A stretch of DNA of 35,674 bases, from assembly GCF_002099195.1 (NCBI RefSeq), contig NZ_NBYX01000039.1, positions 1 through 35,674 on the forward strand. Reading direction: 5' to 3'. Shown here one piece after another: positions 8,810 through 16,030 of this stretch. Position 1 is the first letter of the stretch, and each line of letters begins with the position of its first letter. Under the pieces are notes generated by a model. It saw nothing but the letters and a program-made list of their open reading frames with translations. It had not been told where the DNA came from and made no database searches. The translations under genes were made by a program, and so were the position numbers. The stretch comes from Burkholderia puraquae. GTDB lineage: Bacteria; Pseudomonadota; Gammaproteobacteria; Burkholderiales; Burkholderiaceae.

Positions 8810-9730
8810 ATGATCGTCCGACCACAACAAAACTGGCTCAGGATGCTGTTCGTCTGGAACGGCTCCGTGCTGCAATCGATCATTCCGCAGCTCGTGTTCA
8901 TGGCGATCGTCAGCACGCTGGCGGTCTTCACGAACGGGCGCATCTTCGGCGAGAAGATTCCGCTCAACACTGCGCCGTTCACGCTGTTCGGGCTCGCGCT
9001 GGCGATCTTCCTCGGGTTTCGCAACAACGCGAGCTTCGAGCGCTTCAAGGAGGCTCGGCATCTGTGGGGCAACCTGCTGATCGCGGCGCGCGCCGTGACG
9101 TCGCAACTGCATCGCTACCTGCCCGACGGCGTGAGCGACGCCGAGCGCAACCGGCTCGCCGATCTGCTGATCGCGCTCGCGTATGCGCTGAAACACGAGC
9201 TGCGCCATACCGATCCGACCGCGGACCTGCAGCGCATTCTCGGGGCGGAGCGCACGGCCGCGCTCGGCGGCAAATGCTACAAGCCGGTCGCGATCCTCGA
9301 CGAACTGCGCGGCGGCATCGTCCGTGCGCTGGGACGCGTGCCCGGCAGCGACGCGACCTGCTGGATGTTCGAGACGCAACTCGATGAACTCGGCAAGTCG
9401 ATCGGCGGTTGCGAGCGCATCCTGTCGACACCGATCCCGTTCTCGTACAGCGTGCTGCTGCATCGCACCGTGTACGCCTATTGCGTGCTGCTGCCGTTCG
9501 GCCTCGTCGATTCGACGGAGTTCTTCACGCCGCTGATCTGCGTGTTCATCTCGTACACGCTGATCGCGCTCGAAGCGATCGCGAGCGAAGTGGCCGAACC
9601 GTTCGGCCTCGCGCCGAACGCGCTCGCGCTCGATGCGATCACGCGCACGATCGAGCGGTCCGTGCTGGAACTGGGCGACCGCCCGATGCCGGAGGAATTC
9701 GTGCCCGCGTCGACGTACCAGATCACGTAG
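8810..9730 (+). CDS. Bestrophin-family (UPF0187/YneE) membrane channel
   Basis: 306 residues with the bestrophin pattern: an N-terminal amphipathic part (MIVRPQQNWLRMLFVWNGS), membrane helices around residues 20-45 and 50-65, the family segment LGFRNNASFERFKEARHLWGNL, a long helical middle, and two further hydrophobic segments around 220-265 (YCVLLPFGLVD, FISYTLIALEAIASEVAEPFG). Bacterial homologues form pentameric ion channels in the inner membrane; selectivity cannot be read from sequence. It lies 172 bases after cydB on the same strand. The intervening hairpins make a shared transcript uncertain. Confidence 0.85.
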   Translation: MIVRPQQNWLRMLFVWNGSVLQSIIPQLVFMAIVSTLAVFTNGRIFGEKIPLNTAPFTLFGLALAIFLGFRNNASFERFKEARHLWGNLLIAARAVTSQLHRYLPDGVSDAERNRLADLLIALAYALKHELRHTDPTADLQRILGAERTAALGGKCYKPVAILDELRGGIVRALGRVPGSDATCWMFETQLDELGKSIGGCERILSTPIPFSYSVLLHRTVYAYCVLLPFGLVDSTEFFTPLICVFISYTLIALEAIASEVAEPFGLAPNALALDAITRTIERSVLELGDRPMPEEFVPASTYQIT

Positions 9731-9809
9731 GCAGGGGCGCGAAAGCGCGGAAGTCGCGAGTCGCGTCGGGCGCTAGAATGGCGCTTGCCTGTTCTTCGGA
9801 CCTGACGCG

Positions 9810-10403
9810 ATGACCCTCGTCGACACCTATCTCGCCGGCTTGCGCGCCGCGCTGCCCGACACCGACAACGCGGCGCTTGCCGCGGCGGCGGGCGCGACGC
9901 CCGCGCAGCTCGACGCGCTGCGCACCGCGTATCCGCAGTGCCCGGCCAGCCTGCTCGAACTGCTCGGCAAGCTCGACGGCACCTACTGGCGCGACTATGG
10001 CGGCACGACCGTCAACGTGCTGGTGCTGGGCTCCGACGTCTACGAATACCCGTATTACCTGCTGTCAGCCGAGCAGATGCTCGAGGAAGGGGCGAAGTAC
10101 CGCGACAGCATCGCGGAGATCTACGGCGACGACGCGAACGACGACGGCGAACTCGTCGATCCGCGCATCGACATCGCGCTGCCGATGAGCCGGCGGCTGT
10201 GCTTCTCGCATTGCATGAACAACGGCGGCACGTCGCAGCTCTACATCGATTTCGAGCCGGCGCCGGGCGGCAAGGCCGGGCAGGTGGTGCGGTTCCTGCA
10301 CGATCCCGACAGCTACGCGGTGATCGCCGACGACTTCGACGGCTACCTGCGCAAGCTGATGGACGACGATTATGCGTTTGTCATCGATTTCGACGAAGCA
10401 TAG
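9810..10403 (+). CDS. SMI1/KNR4 (SUKH) family protein
   Basis: 197 residues, acidic, cytosolic. The C-terminal half carries the SUKH-like pattern: a glycine-rich GGTSQLYIDFEPAPGG followed by GQVVRFLHDPDSYAVIADDFDGYL. SUKH proteins are often immunity proteins for polymorphic toxins, but many are stand-alone housekeeping-like proteins. No toxin gene, Rhs or contact-dependent inhibition gene is nearby, so an immunity role is not supported here. The ribosome site is weak. It may be co-transcribed with the VOC gene 37 bases downstream. Confidence 0.8.
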   Translation: MTLVDTYLAGLRAALPDTDNAALAAAAGATPAQLDALRTAYPQCPASLLELLGKLDGTYWRDYGGTTVNVLVLGSDVYEYPYYLLSAEQMLEEGAKYRDSIAEIYGDDANDDGELVDPRIDIALPMSRRLCFSHCMNNGGTSQLYIDFEPAPGGKAGQVVRFLHDPDSYAVIADDFDGYLRKLMDDDYAFVIDFDEA

Positions 10404-10440
10404 CGGCGGCGCGCTGGCGGCCGCTTCAGGAGAGATTGGA

Positions 10441-10827
10441 ATGCGAATCTACGTGACGAGTATCTTTGTCGACGACCAGGACAACGCGTTGACGTTCTAT
10501 ACCGACAAGCTCGGGTTCAAGCTGAAGAACAACGTGCCGGTGGGCGGATTCCGCTGGCTGACCGTGGTGTCGAAGGACGATCCGGACGGCACCGAGCTGC
10601 TGCTCGAGCCGAGCAACCATCGCGCGGTCGGGCCTTACAAGCAGGCGCTGTACGAGGACGGCATTCCGGCGGCATCGTTTCAGGTCGACGATCTCGATGC
10701 GGAGTTCGCGCGGCTCAAGGATCTCGATGTCCACTTCACGCTGGAGCCGATGGACGCGGGGCCGGTGCGCGTCGCAGTCGTCGACGATACGTGCGGGAAC
10801 CTCATTCAACTCATGCAGATGAAGTGA
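10441..10827 (+). CDS. VOC-family (glyoxalase/bleomycin resistance-like) protein
   Basis: 128 residues, one vicinal-oxygen-chelate module pair: MRIYVTSIFVDDQDNALTFYTDKLGF at the start and VAVVDDTCGNLIQLMQ at the end, with an internal glutamate in GTELLLEP. The fold binds a divalent metal in many members, but substrate cannot be predicted. I chose the ATG at 10441, which has AGGAGAG upstream, over an open-frame extension that reads back into the preceding gene's end. Confidence 0.85.
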   Translation: MRIYVTSIFVDDQDNALTFYTDKLGFKLKNNVPVGGFRWLTVVSKDDPDGTELLLEPSNHRAVGPYKQALYEDGIPAASFQVDDLDAEFARLKDLDVHFTLEPMDAGPVRVAVVDDTCGNLIQLMQMK

Positions 10828-11009
10828 CGTCACGCGCCGCGCGGGGCGCTCGCTCAGCGCACCGCGACCGGCGGCGCAGGGTGCATCCAGCTGCGCTGCT
10901 GCGTGCGGCGCCGGATGCGCCACCCGTATCGCCCACGAGCGGCAGGGTGATTTCGATGCAAATTGCCGTGCTCATATAGACTCGTGTGCCCTACAACGGA
11001 GTAGATGCG

Positions 11010-11420
11010 ATGCAACTGCTTGATCACGTGTCAATCAGCGTGCCGGATATCGACCGGGCGCGTCCGTTTTACGATGCCGTCATGGCCGCGCTGGGCGCAG
11101 CCAAGGTCTATGACCGGTCGAACGCGCTCGGCTATGGCGAACGTTGCAACGCGAACGACACCGCGTCGACGTTTCTGGCGGTCTATCTGGATCCCGCTGA
11201 AGTCGGCGTGAGCAAGCGGCACTGGTGCTTCAAGGCGGCGAGCCGCGAGCAGGTGGATGCATTTTTCGAGGCCGGCCTGTCGACGGGCGGGCAGTCCGAC
11301 GGTGAACCCGGCTTGAGGCCGCATTACCACGGCGACTACTACGGGGCGTTTCTCGTCGACCCGGCCGGCAATCGGGTCGAGGCAGTGTGCCACGCGTCCG
11401 TGCCGGCGCACGCATCGTGA
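11010..11420 (+). CDS. VOC-family protein (glyoxalase-like)
   Basis: 136 residues beginning MQLLDHVSISVPDIDRARPFYDAVMAALG in the typical VOC manner and ending with FLVDPAGNRVEAVCH. The predicted metal residues are H6 near the start and the glutamate of NRVEAV near the end. A ribosome site (CGGAG) lies 8 bases before the chosen ATG at 11010; an in-frame upstream start at 10986 is less likely. It is unlike the preceding VOC protein in sequence, so the pair is not a recent duplication. Confidence 0.85.
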   Translation: MQLLDHVSISVPDIDRARPFYDAVMAALGAAKVYDRSNALGYGERCNANDTASTFLAVYLDPAEVGVSKRHWCFKAASREQVDAFFEAGLSTGGQSDGEPGLRPHYHGDYYGAFLVDPAGNRVEAVCHASVPAHAS

Positions 11421-11496
11421 TGAAGTTGCGGTTGCATCGACGCGTGCTTGTGCACTAACCCCACCGTTTGCCGCATGCGACGCAGTGACGCCGTGC

Positions 11497-11545
11497 GCCG
11501 GTACGATACCGGCCGGCGCGCGGAGCGCGTTCGCACGCGCTCCGC
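11497..11545. terminator. Two tandem hairpins between converging genes
   Basis: Hairpin one pairs GCCGGTA (11497-11503) with TACCGGC (11507-11513). Hairpin two pairs 11520-11530 with 11535-11545 (GCGGAGCGCGT/ACGCGCTCCGC, loop TCGC), a perfect 11-bp stem. They lie between the VOC gene and trpS, which converge, and could stop transcription from both sides although no T-tract is present. Confidence 0.5.
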
Positions 11546-11554
11546 CTGCGCCGC

Positions 11555-12568
11555 TCATTCGAAGTAGTTCAACCCCATCGCGCCCTTCACCTCTGCGAGC
11601 GTCGCCCCCGCCACGTCCCGCGCATGCAGCGTGCCGCGCTTCAGGATCGCCATCACTTCGGCCTTGTCGGCCTCGAATTCGCGGCGGCGCGCGCGGATCG
11701 GCTCGATCAGCGCCTGCAGCCGCTCGTTCAGCACGCGCTTGACGACGCTGTCGCCGAGCCCGCCGCGGCGGTAGTGCGCTTTCAGCTCGTCGACCTTCTG
11801 CACGTCGGGCTCGAACGCATCGAGGAACGTGAACACGACGTTGCCTTCGACCTGGCCGGGATCGCTCACGCGCAGGTGGTTCGGATCCGTATACATGTCC
11901 TTCACCGCCTGCGTGATCTCGTCCGGCGTCGAGCCGAGCGTGATCGCGTTGCCGAGCGACTTGCTCATCTTCGCCTTGCCGTCGATCCCCGGCAGCCGCG
12001 TGACCGCCGACAGCACGGCCTCGCATTCGACCAGCACGGGCTGCTCGACGGTCGCGTTGAAGCGGCGCACGAGTTCGTTGGTCTGCTCGATCATCGGCAA
12101 CTGGTCGTCGCCGACCGGCACGTGCGTCGCCTTGAACGCGGTGATGTCGGCCGCCTGGCTCACCGGGTAGGTCAGGAAGCCGGCCGGGATGTCGCGCTCG
12201 AAACCGCGCAGGCGGATCTCTTCCTTGATGGTCGGATTGCGTTCGAGGCGCGCGACCGTGACGAGGTTCAGCAGGTATTGCGACAGCTCGGCGAGCTCGG
12301 GCACCTGCGACTGCACGACGATCGTCGAGATCGCCGGATCGATGCCGACGGCGAGATAGTCGAGCGCGACCTCGATCACGTTCTCGGTGACGCGCTGGCG
12401 GCGGCCCATGTTGTCGGTCAGCGCCTGCGTGTCGGCGAGCAGCAGGAATTGCTTCGCTTCGTGCTGCATTTGCACGCGCGCGCGCAGCGAGCCGATGTAG
12501 TGGCCGAGATGCAGCGGGCCGGTCGTGCGGTCGCCGGTGAGGATGGTCGGTCGGGTCGGGTGGGCCAT
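11555..12568 (-). CDS. trpS: Tryptophanyl-tRNA synthetase
   Basis: 337 residues, class I aminoacyl-tRNA synthetase that charges tRNA-Trp. The HIGH-type motif is HLGH (20-23) and the KMSKS motif is at 200-204. Length is normal for the bacterial short form. A ribosome site (CGGAGCA) lies upstream of the ATG. The 170-base leader before it encodes a short peptide with two adjacent Trp codons and can fold into alternative helices ending in a terminator-like hairpin (see entries at 12628-12750), so the gene is probably controlled by charged tRNA-Trp supply. Only trpS copy in the window. Confidence 0.96.
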   Translation of the reverse strand: MAHPTRPTILTGDRTTGPLHLGHYIGSLRARVQMQHEAKQFLLLADTQALTDNMGRRQRVTENVIEVALDYLAVGIDPAISTIVVQSQVPELAELSQYLLNLVTVARLERNPTIKEEIRLRGFERDIPAGFLTYPVSQAADITAFKATHVPVGDDQLPMIEQTNELVRRFNATVEQPVLVECEAVLSAVTRLPGIDGKAKMSKSLGNAITLGSTPDEITQAVKDMYTDPNHLRVSDPGQVEGNVVFTFLDAFEPDVQKVDELKAHYRRGGLGDSVVKRVLNERLQALIEPIRARRREFEADKAEVMAILKRGTLHARDVAGATLAEVKGAMGLNYFE

Positions 12569-12627
12569 GTTGGTCGTTGCTCCGGGTTATCGAAGCTGCC
12601 AGCCATGAGGTGTGCGCAGAAACGCAA

Positions 12628-12649
12628 ATGCCGCCATGGCTGGCGGCAT
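12628..12649 (-). terminator. trpS attenuator: terminator hairpin with competing helices
   Basis: In the trpS leader RNA (minus strand), ATGCCGCC (12649-12642) pairs with GGCGGCAT (12635-12628) around loop AGCCAT, followed by TTTGCGTTT: a terminator-like 3:4 hairpin. Upstream, CGCCTG (12694-12689) pairs with CAGGCG (12685-12680) as helix 1:2. GGCGGC (12683-12678) can instead pair with GCCGCC (12647-12642) as antiterminator 2:3. These are the three mutually exclusive helices of a classic ribosome-mediated attenuator. The T-tract is broken by GCG, so termination strength is uncertain. Confidence 0.75.
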
Positions 12650-12687
12650 CACGTTTGGGACATGCAAAAGGAAACGGGCCGCCTGGG

Positions 12688-12738
12688 TCAGGCGCGCCAC
12701 CAGCAATGCACGTTCGGCGAGGCAGGTTTGGTTTCCAT
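12688..12738 (-). CDS. trpS leader peptide (16 residues, tandem Trp codons)
   Basis: A 17-codon frame starting ATG at 12738 encodes METKPASPNVHCWWRA and stops at 12688. Codons 13 and 14 are adjacent TGG Trp codons (12702-12697), placed just before and over the first strand of helix 1:2, exactly where a stalled ribosome would favour the antiterminator. Trp is rare in proteins, so two in a row in so short a frame directly upstream of trpS is unlikely by chance. There is no ribosome site because the predicted transcript begins at or next to the ATG. Confidence 0.75.
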   Translation of the reverse strand: METKPASPNVHCWWRA

Positions 12739-12744
12739 CGCGCA

Positions 12745-12750
12745 AGTATA
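12745..12750 (-). promoter_or_regulatory. trpS leader promoter, -10 box
   Basis: The minus strand reads TATACT, one base from the consensus, ending 6 bases before the leader-peptide ATG. The expected transcription start is therefore the A of that ATG, giving a leaderless leader-peptide message. No good -35 box lies at 16-18 bases; a CTGACG lies too far (24 bases). Confidence 0.55.
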
Positions 12751-12776
12751 GCGCAGCGCGGGATGGACGTGCCGCG

Positions 12777-12932
12777 TCAGCGTATGACCGATTCCATCGC
12801 GAGGTAGGCGGTTTCGGCCGATGGCCACAGCAGGTACAGCAGGCCGGCCATCAGCAGCAGCGCGCCGGCACGCACCAGCGGCGTGCGGTCTTTCTCGCGC
12901 GAGGGGCGGGTGGGCGGCTTCGAGTTCTTCAT
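12777..12932 (-). CDS. Small membrane protein of unknown function (51 residues)
   Basis: ATG at 12932, TGA at 12777. The N-terminal 22 residues are basic and hydrophilic (MKNSKPPTRPSREKDRTP), followed by one membrane segment, LVRAGALLLMAGLLYLLW (residues 19-36), and a short tail. The charge pattern predicts the N-terminus inside. It lies just upstream of the trpS leader promoter on the same strand. I do not recognise a family. Codon use is Burkholderia-like, and the frame ends cleanly before the next promoter, which supports it being real. Confidence 0.55.
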   Translation of the reverse strand: MKNSKPPTRPSREKDRTPLVRAGALLLMAGLLYLLWPSAETAYLAMESVIR

Positions 12933-13876
12933 GCTTGCTGGCGCACGAGGCGCCACTCCAACGGTTGCTGCAACGGGTCGGGTAGCGCGACGCCGGGGTG
13001 TTGCGGGTTTTACGGGGACTGGGGTGCGGTGGGGGCACCGCGTCGCATAGGCGGGACGGCAGCACGGGCCGGCCGTGCGACCTTAAAAAAGGGACAGTTG
13101 AATGCCCTTGGGCTGCCGTCTATGCCAAGGCGACGCGCATCCTACCAGTTCGACGGCGGGAGCACAGTCAAGAATTGTCGGGGTGGGGCGCAGGGAGGAC
13201 GTCGAATGGCCGTGGCGCTACCCGCTTGGGAGATCGTCGACCCGATGCAGCGGGACAATCTTTCTGATCCTCCGCGAGCTTTCACCCGCACGCGCGACAG
13301 CGAGATAGAGCGGCAGCCGGCGATCGTAAGGTATCCGTCGGCCGATTGCATGAATAAACCCCGTGACGCACCTGTGATTACCCGGCGCCGGGTTTTTACG
13401 ATCGTGTCGTAAATTACCGTGATTATTTCCGAAAATTGAACGGGCCGGGTTCCGCGTCCGCTTTCGGATTTTTTTGATAATTCAGCCTGCCTTGCCCTTG
13501 CGAAAATTAATCCCATCTGCTTTATTTACTCATACCAAATCAGGATAAAACGCTATCGGGGTATCACGGCTACTTTGCCAGGCATTCGTGCCTGCCGAAT
13601 CGGCATCGATTCACCACGGCATCCCTGCGATCTGAAGGCGCGCCCTTTTTCAGAGGGCTTGCTACGTCTGTTGCGCGTGTCCACGCCACTCATGGAGGCG
13701 ATCAGGTGACCCGCGGGCCTGCCTATGGCCCGCTGATTAACGCTTTAAAAATGCCACGCGATATTTTAATAAAAATCCGATTGAACGCGAGTTTGACGGT
13801 TTCATGAATTGCCTGCTTACGTTCAAAACCTGGCGGCCATACCGTAACGCTACCCACGAAGGAGACTGGACACATC
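12933..13876. other. Long intergenic region upstream of the tyrosinase gene
   Basis: About 940 bases without a gene I can support. The part from about 13400 to 13860 is clearly richer in A+T than the rest of the window. It holds a 7-bp hairpin GCGGGCC/GGCCCGC (13713-13719 with 13727-13733), a 5-bp hairpin GCCCT/AGGGC near 13642, and a possible -35-like TTGACG at 13793-13798 without a convincing -10. An arginine-rich minus-strand frame at 13142-13516 looks like chance. The tyrosinase promoter probably lies in the AT-rich end. Confidence 0.5.
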
Positions 13877-15505
13877 ATGAATAACGCAAATGGAGTCAGA
13901 GTTCGTCCGTCGATCGAATCGTTGCAAGTCGAATATCGGAAAGGTAACAAAAAACCGCTGGAAGACGTGATGCGCGCGTGGAAAGGCATCAAGGAATTGC
14001 CGCCGGACGATCCGAACTCGTTCTTCATGATCGGCGGCTTCCACGGCGAACCGTTCCGCGGCGCCGGCTGGGGATCGGCGTCCTACTGGGGCGGCTACTG
14101 CAACCACGGCAACGTGCTGTTCCCCACCTGGCACCGTGCTTACCTGCTGCGGCTGGAACAGGCGCTGCAGAGCATCCCCGGGTGCGAGCAGGTGATGCTG
14201 CCGTTCTGGGACGAGACCAGCGAAGAGTCGCTGACGAACGGCATTCCGTGGGCACTGACCGACCCGGATTTCGAGCTCGACGGAGAAAAGATTCCCAACC
14301 CGCTGGCCTCCTTCTCGTTCAACCGGGCGATCACCGACAACATCAACGGCGACGATCCGAACTACAGCAAGCCGCTGCCCTACGTCACGGTTCGCTACCC
14401 GCTATCGGGGCTCGTGGGCACCGAGAAGGACCGGGAGGCCACCAAAAAGCACAACGACAAGTTCCCCGACCCCACGGAGAACGTCATGTTGCTGAACCGG
14501 AACATCGTGGACTGGCTCACGTCGTACATCGTCGTGAACGGCGACGTGGTGCAGACCAACGTGAAGCGCAAGTTCGAGCAGTGCCTGGACGCGCCGAACT
14601 ACACGGTGTTTTCCAATACGACATCCGCGGCGCAGTGGAACGACAATCTTCCGGACGGCGCGATTCCCGTCGTCCCGCTCGAGTCGCCGCACAACGACAT
14701 TCACCTTGCCGTCGGCGGGTTCGACGTGCCGCACGGCCCGAACGCGGGTGATTTCTCGCCGATTCCGGGCGCCAACGGCGACATGGGCGAAAACGACACG
14801 GCGGGCCTCGACCCGATCTTCTATTTCCACCACTGCTTCATCGATCGCGTGTTCTGGCTGTGGCAGAAGCGGCATGGCTTCACGCAGCACCTCGACGTCG
14901 CCGCCGGGTATCCGGGCACCAACTCCGTCGATTCGCAGGGGCCGACGCCGGGCACCGTGCCGAACTCGTGGCTCACGCTCGAATCGCCGCTCGATCCGTT
15001 CAAGAAGAGCGAGAACGGCAAGGAGCGCGCCTATACGTCGCTCGACTGCATCAACATCGAGGAGCAGCTCGGCTACACGTACGGCCCCGGTTCGCTGGAA
15101 AACCTGCCGACACTCTCGCTGGCAGCGTCAACGGTGCCGGCCGGCAACAGCAGCAAGGTCGTGCGCGTCTCCGGGCTGAATCGCGCGCCGATTGCCGGGT
15201 CGTTCCTCGTGTCCGCATACGTCAACGTGGACGGCGAGCGGCACCTGTTCGGCACGGCGTCCGTGCTGAGCCGCTGGAGCGTGCAGTCCTGCGCGAACTG
15301 CCAGACGCACCTCGAAGTGAAGGCGTTCTTTCCGCTGAACCAGTTCGCGGAAAGCGCGGTGCAGGATGCGCAGTACGAGGTCGAGATCCATACGCGTGAA
15401 GGCGTGCGCCTGCAGACGCAACCCGCTTCACCCCCCGCATCTCAAGCCGTCGCCGGCGCGGTTCCGCAAGCCGCACCGAAACTGTTCCGGCTCGAGGTCC
15501 GGTAA
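13877..15505 (+). CDS. Tyrosinase (type-3 copper monooxygenase)
   Basis: 542 residues. Copper site A has H56 (FHGEP), H77 (YCNHGN) and H86 (PTWHRAYLLRLE); site B has H272 and H276 (SPHNDIH) and a third His in YFHHCFIDRVFWLWQ (318 or 319). C75 sits two residues before H77, the spacing of the Cys-His thioether bridge in fungal tyrosinases and catechol oxidases. The Asn after H272 is the residue associated with monophenol hydroxylation. No signal peptide. After the catalytic core (about residue 420) comes a beta-rich C-terminal domain with SCANC, probably a core-covering domain. Strong AAGGAGA ribosome site. Similar in style to Burkholderia tyrosinases. Likely operon with two downstream genes. 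Confidence 0.93.
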   Translation: MNNANGVRVRPSIESLQVEYRKGNKKPLEDVMRAWKGIKELPPDDPNSFFMIGGFHGEPFRGAGWGSASYWGGYCNHGNVLFPTWHRAYLLRLEQALQSIPGCEQVMLPFWDETSEESLTNGIPWALTDPDFELDGEKIPNPLASFSFNRAITDNINGDDPNYSKPLPYVTVRYPLSGLVGTEKDREATKKHNDKFPDPTENVMLLNRNIVDWLTSYIVVNGDVVQTNVKRKFEQCLDAPNYTVFSNTTSAAQWNDNLPDGAIPVVPLESPHNDIHLAVGGFDVPHGPNAGDFSPIPGANGDMGENDTAGLDPIFYFHHCFIDRVFWLWQKRHGFTQHLDVAAGYPGTNSVDSQGPTPGTVPNSWLTLESPLDPFKKSENGKERAYTSLDCINIEEQLGYTYGPGSLENLPTLSLAASTVPAGNSSKVVRVSGLNRAPIAGSFLVSAYVNVDGERHLFGTASVLSRWSVQSCANCQTHLEVKAFFPLNQFAESAVQDAQYEVEIHTREGVRLQTQPASPPASQAVAGAVPQAAPKLFRLEVR

Positions 15506-15592
15506 CCACGGCGCGTGACGACCCGGCGCCATTGCCTGGCGCCGGTTCGGTTCGGCACTTCGACAACGTGGACCTGAAGAGGAGACGCGGGC

Positions 15593-16024
15593 ATGAGCTA
15601 CGCACCCGAAACCGGCAGCCTGGTGGGCCTGTGGACCTATCGCAGTTTCCTGAACGATCCCGACCCGGCCACCGCATTCAATGATCTTGAATTCGGCCTC
15701 GGCACGATCGAGATCGCGCAGGCGCCGGCGGGCATTTTCAAGGGGCGCATTTTTGGCCCGGGGTGGGAGCTGCAACTCAACGGCTGGATCAGCTACGGGA
15801 ATCCCGGCACCGTGCGATTCCAGGGGCGCGGCGTGGTCAGCGGCGAGGAATGGGTATACGACTATGTCGGGTACGTGAGCGCGCCCTGGCCCAATGGCAT
15901 CGATCAGCGTCCGGCGCTGACCGGTTCGATCGTCCGGACGGTTCCGCATGCGAGCGGCAGCGGCGGCGTTGCGCCGGCCGGCGTGGTGTGCTCGTGGTAT
16001 GCGGTCATGAGAGATCCCGCCTGA
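15593..16024 (+). CDS. Unrecognised tyrosinase-associated protein
   Basis: 143 residues, soluble, no signal peptide. Rich in aromatic residues and glycine with alternating hydrophobic pattern (GLWTYRSFL, GRIFGPGWELQLNGWISYG, VRFQGRGVVSGEEWVYDYVGYV), suggesting a small beta-barrel such as a lipocalin- or avidin-like fold. It has few His, Met or Cys, so it does not resemble the MelC1 copper chaperone of Streptomyces. It lies 87 bases after the tyrosinase and 6 bases before the next gene, with AAGAGGAGA as ribosome site. I do not recognise a family. Confidence 0.75.
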   Translation: MSYAPETGSLVGLWTYRSFLNDPDPATAFNDLEFGLGTIEIAQAPAGIFKGRIFGPGWELQLNGWISYGNPGTVRFQGRGVVSGEEWVYDYVGYVSAPWPNGIDQRPALTGSIVRTVPHASGSGGVAPAGVVCSWYAVMRDPA

Positions 16025-16030
16025 GCGGCC

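Noticed and set aside
9810..10403. Toxin-immunity role for the SUKH protein
   Set aside because: No toxin, Rhs, T6SS or contact-dependent inhibition gene nearby; neighbours are metabolic VOC proteins.
12569..12750. T-box riboswitch before trpS
   Set aside because: No T-box antiterminator sequence or specifier-loop structure seen; the Trp-codon leader peptide and three-helix arrangement explain the region better.
13142..13516. Minus-strand frame of 124 codons before the tyrosinase
   Set aside because: No recognisable motif, atypical composition for this genome, no ribosome site; treated as chance.
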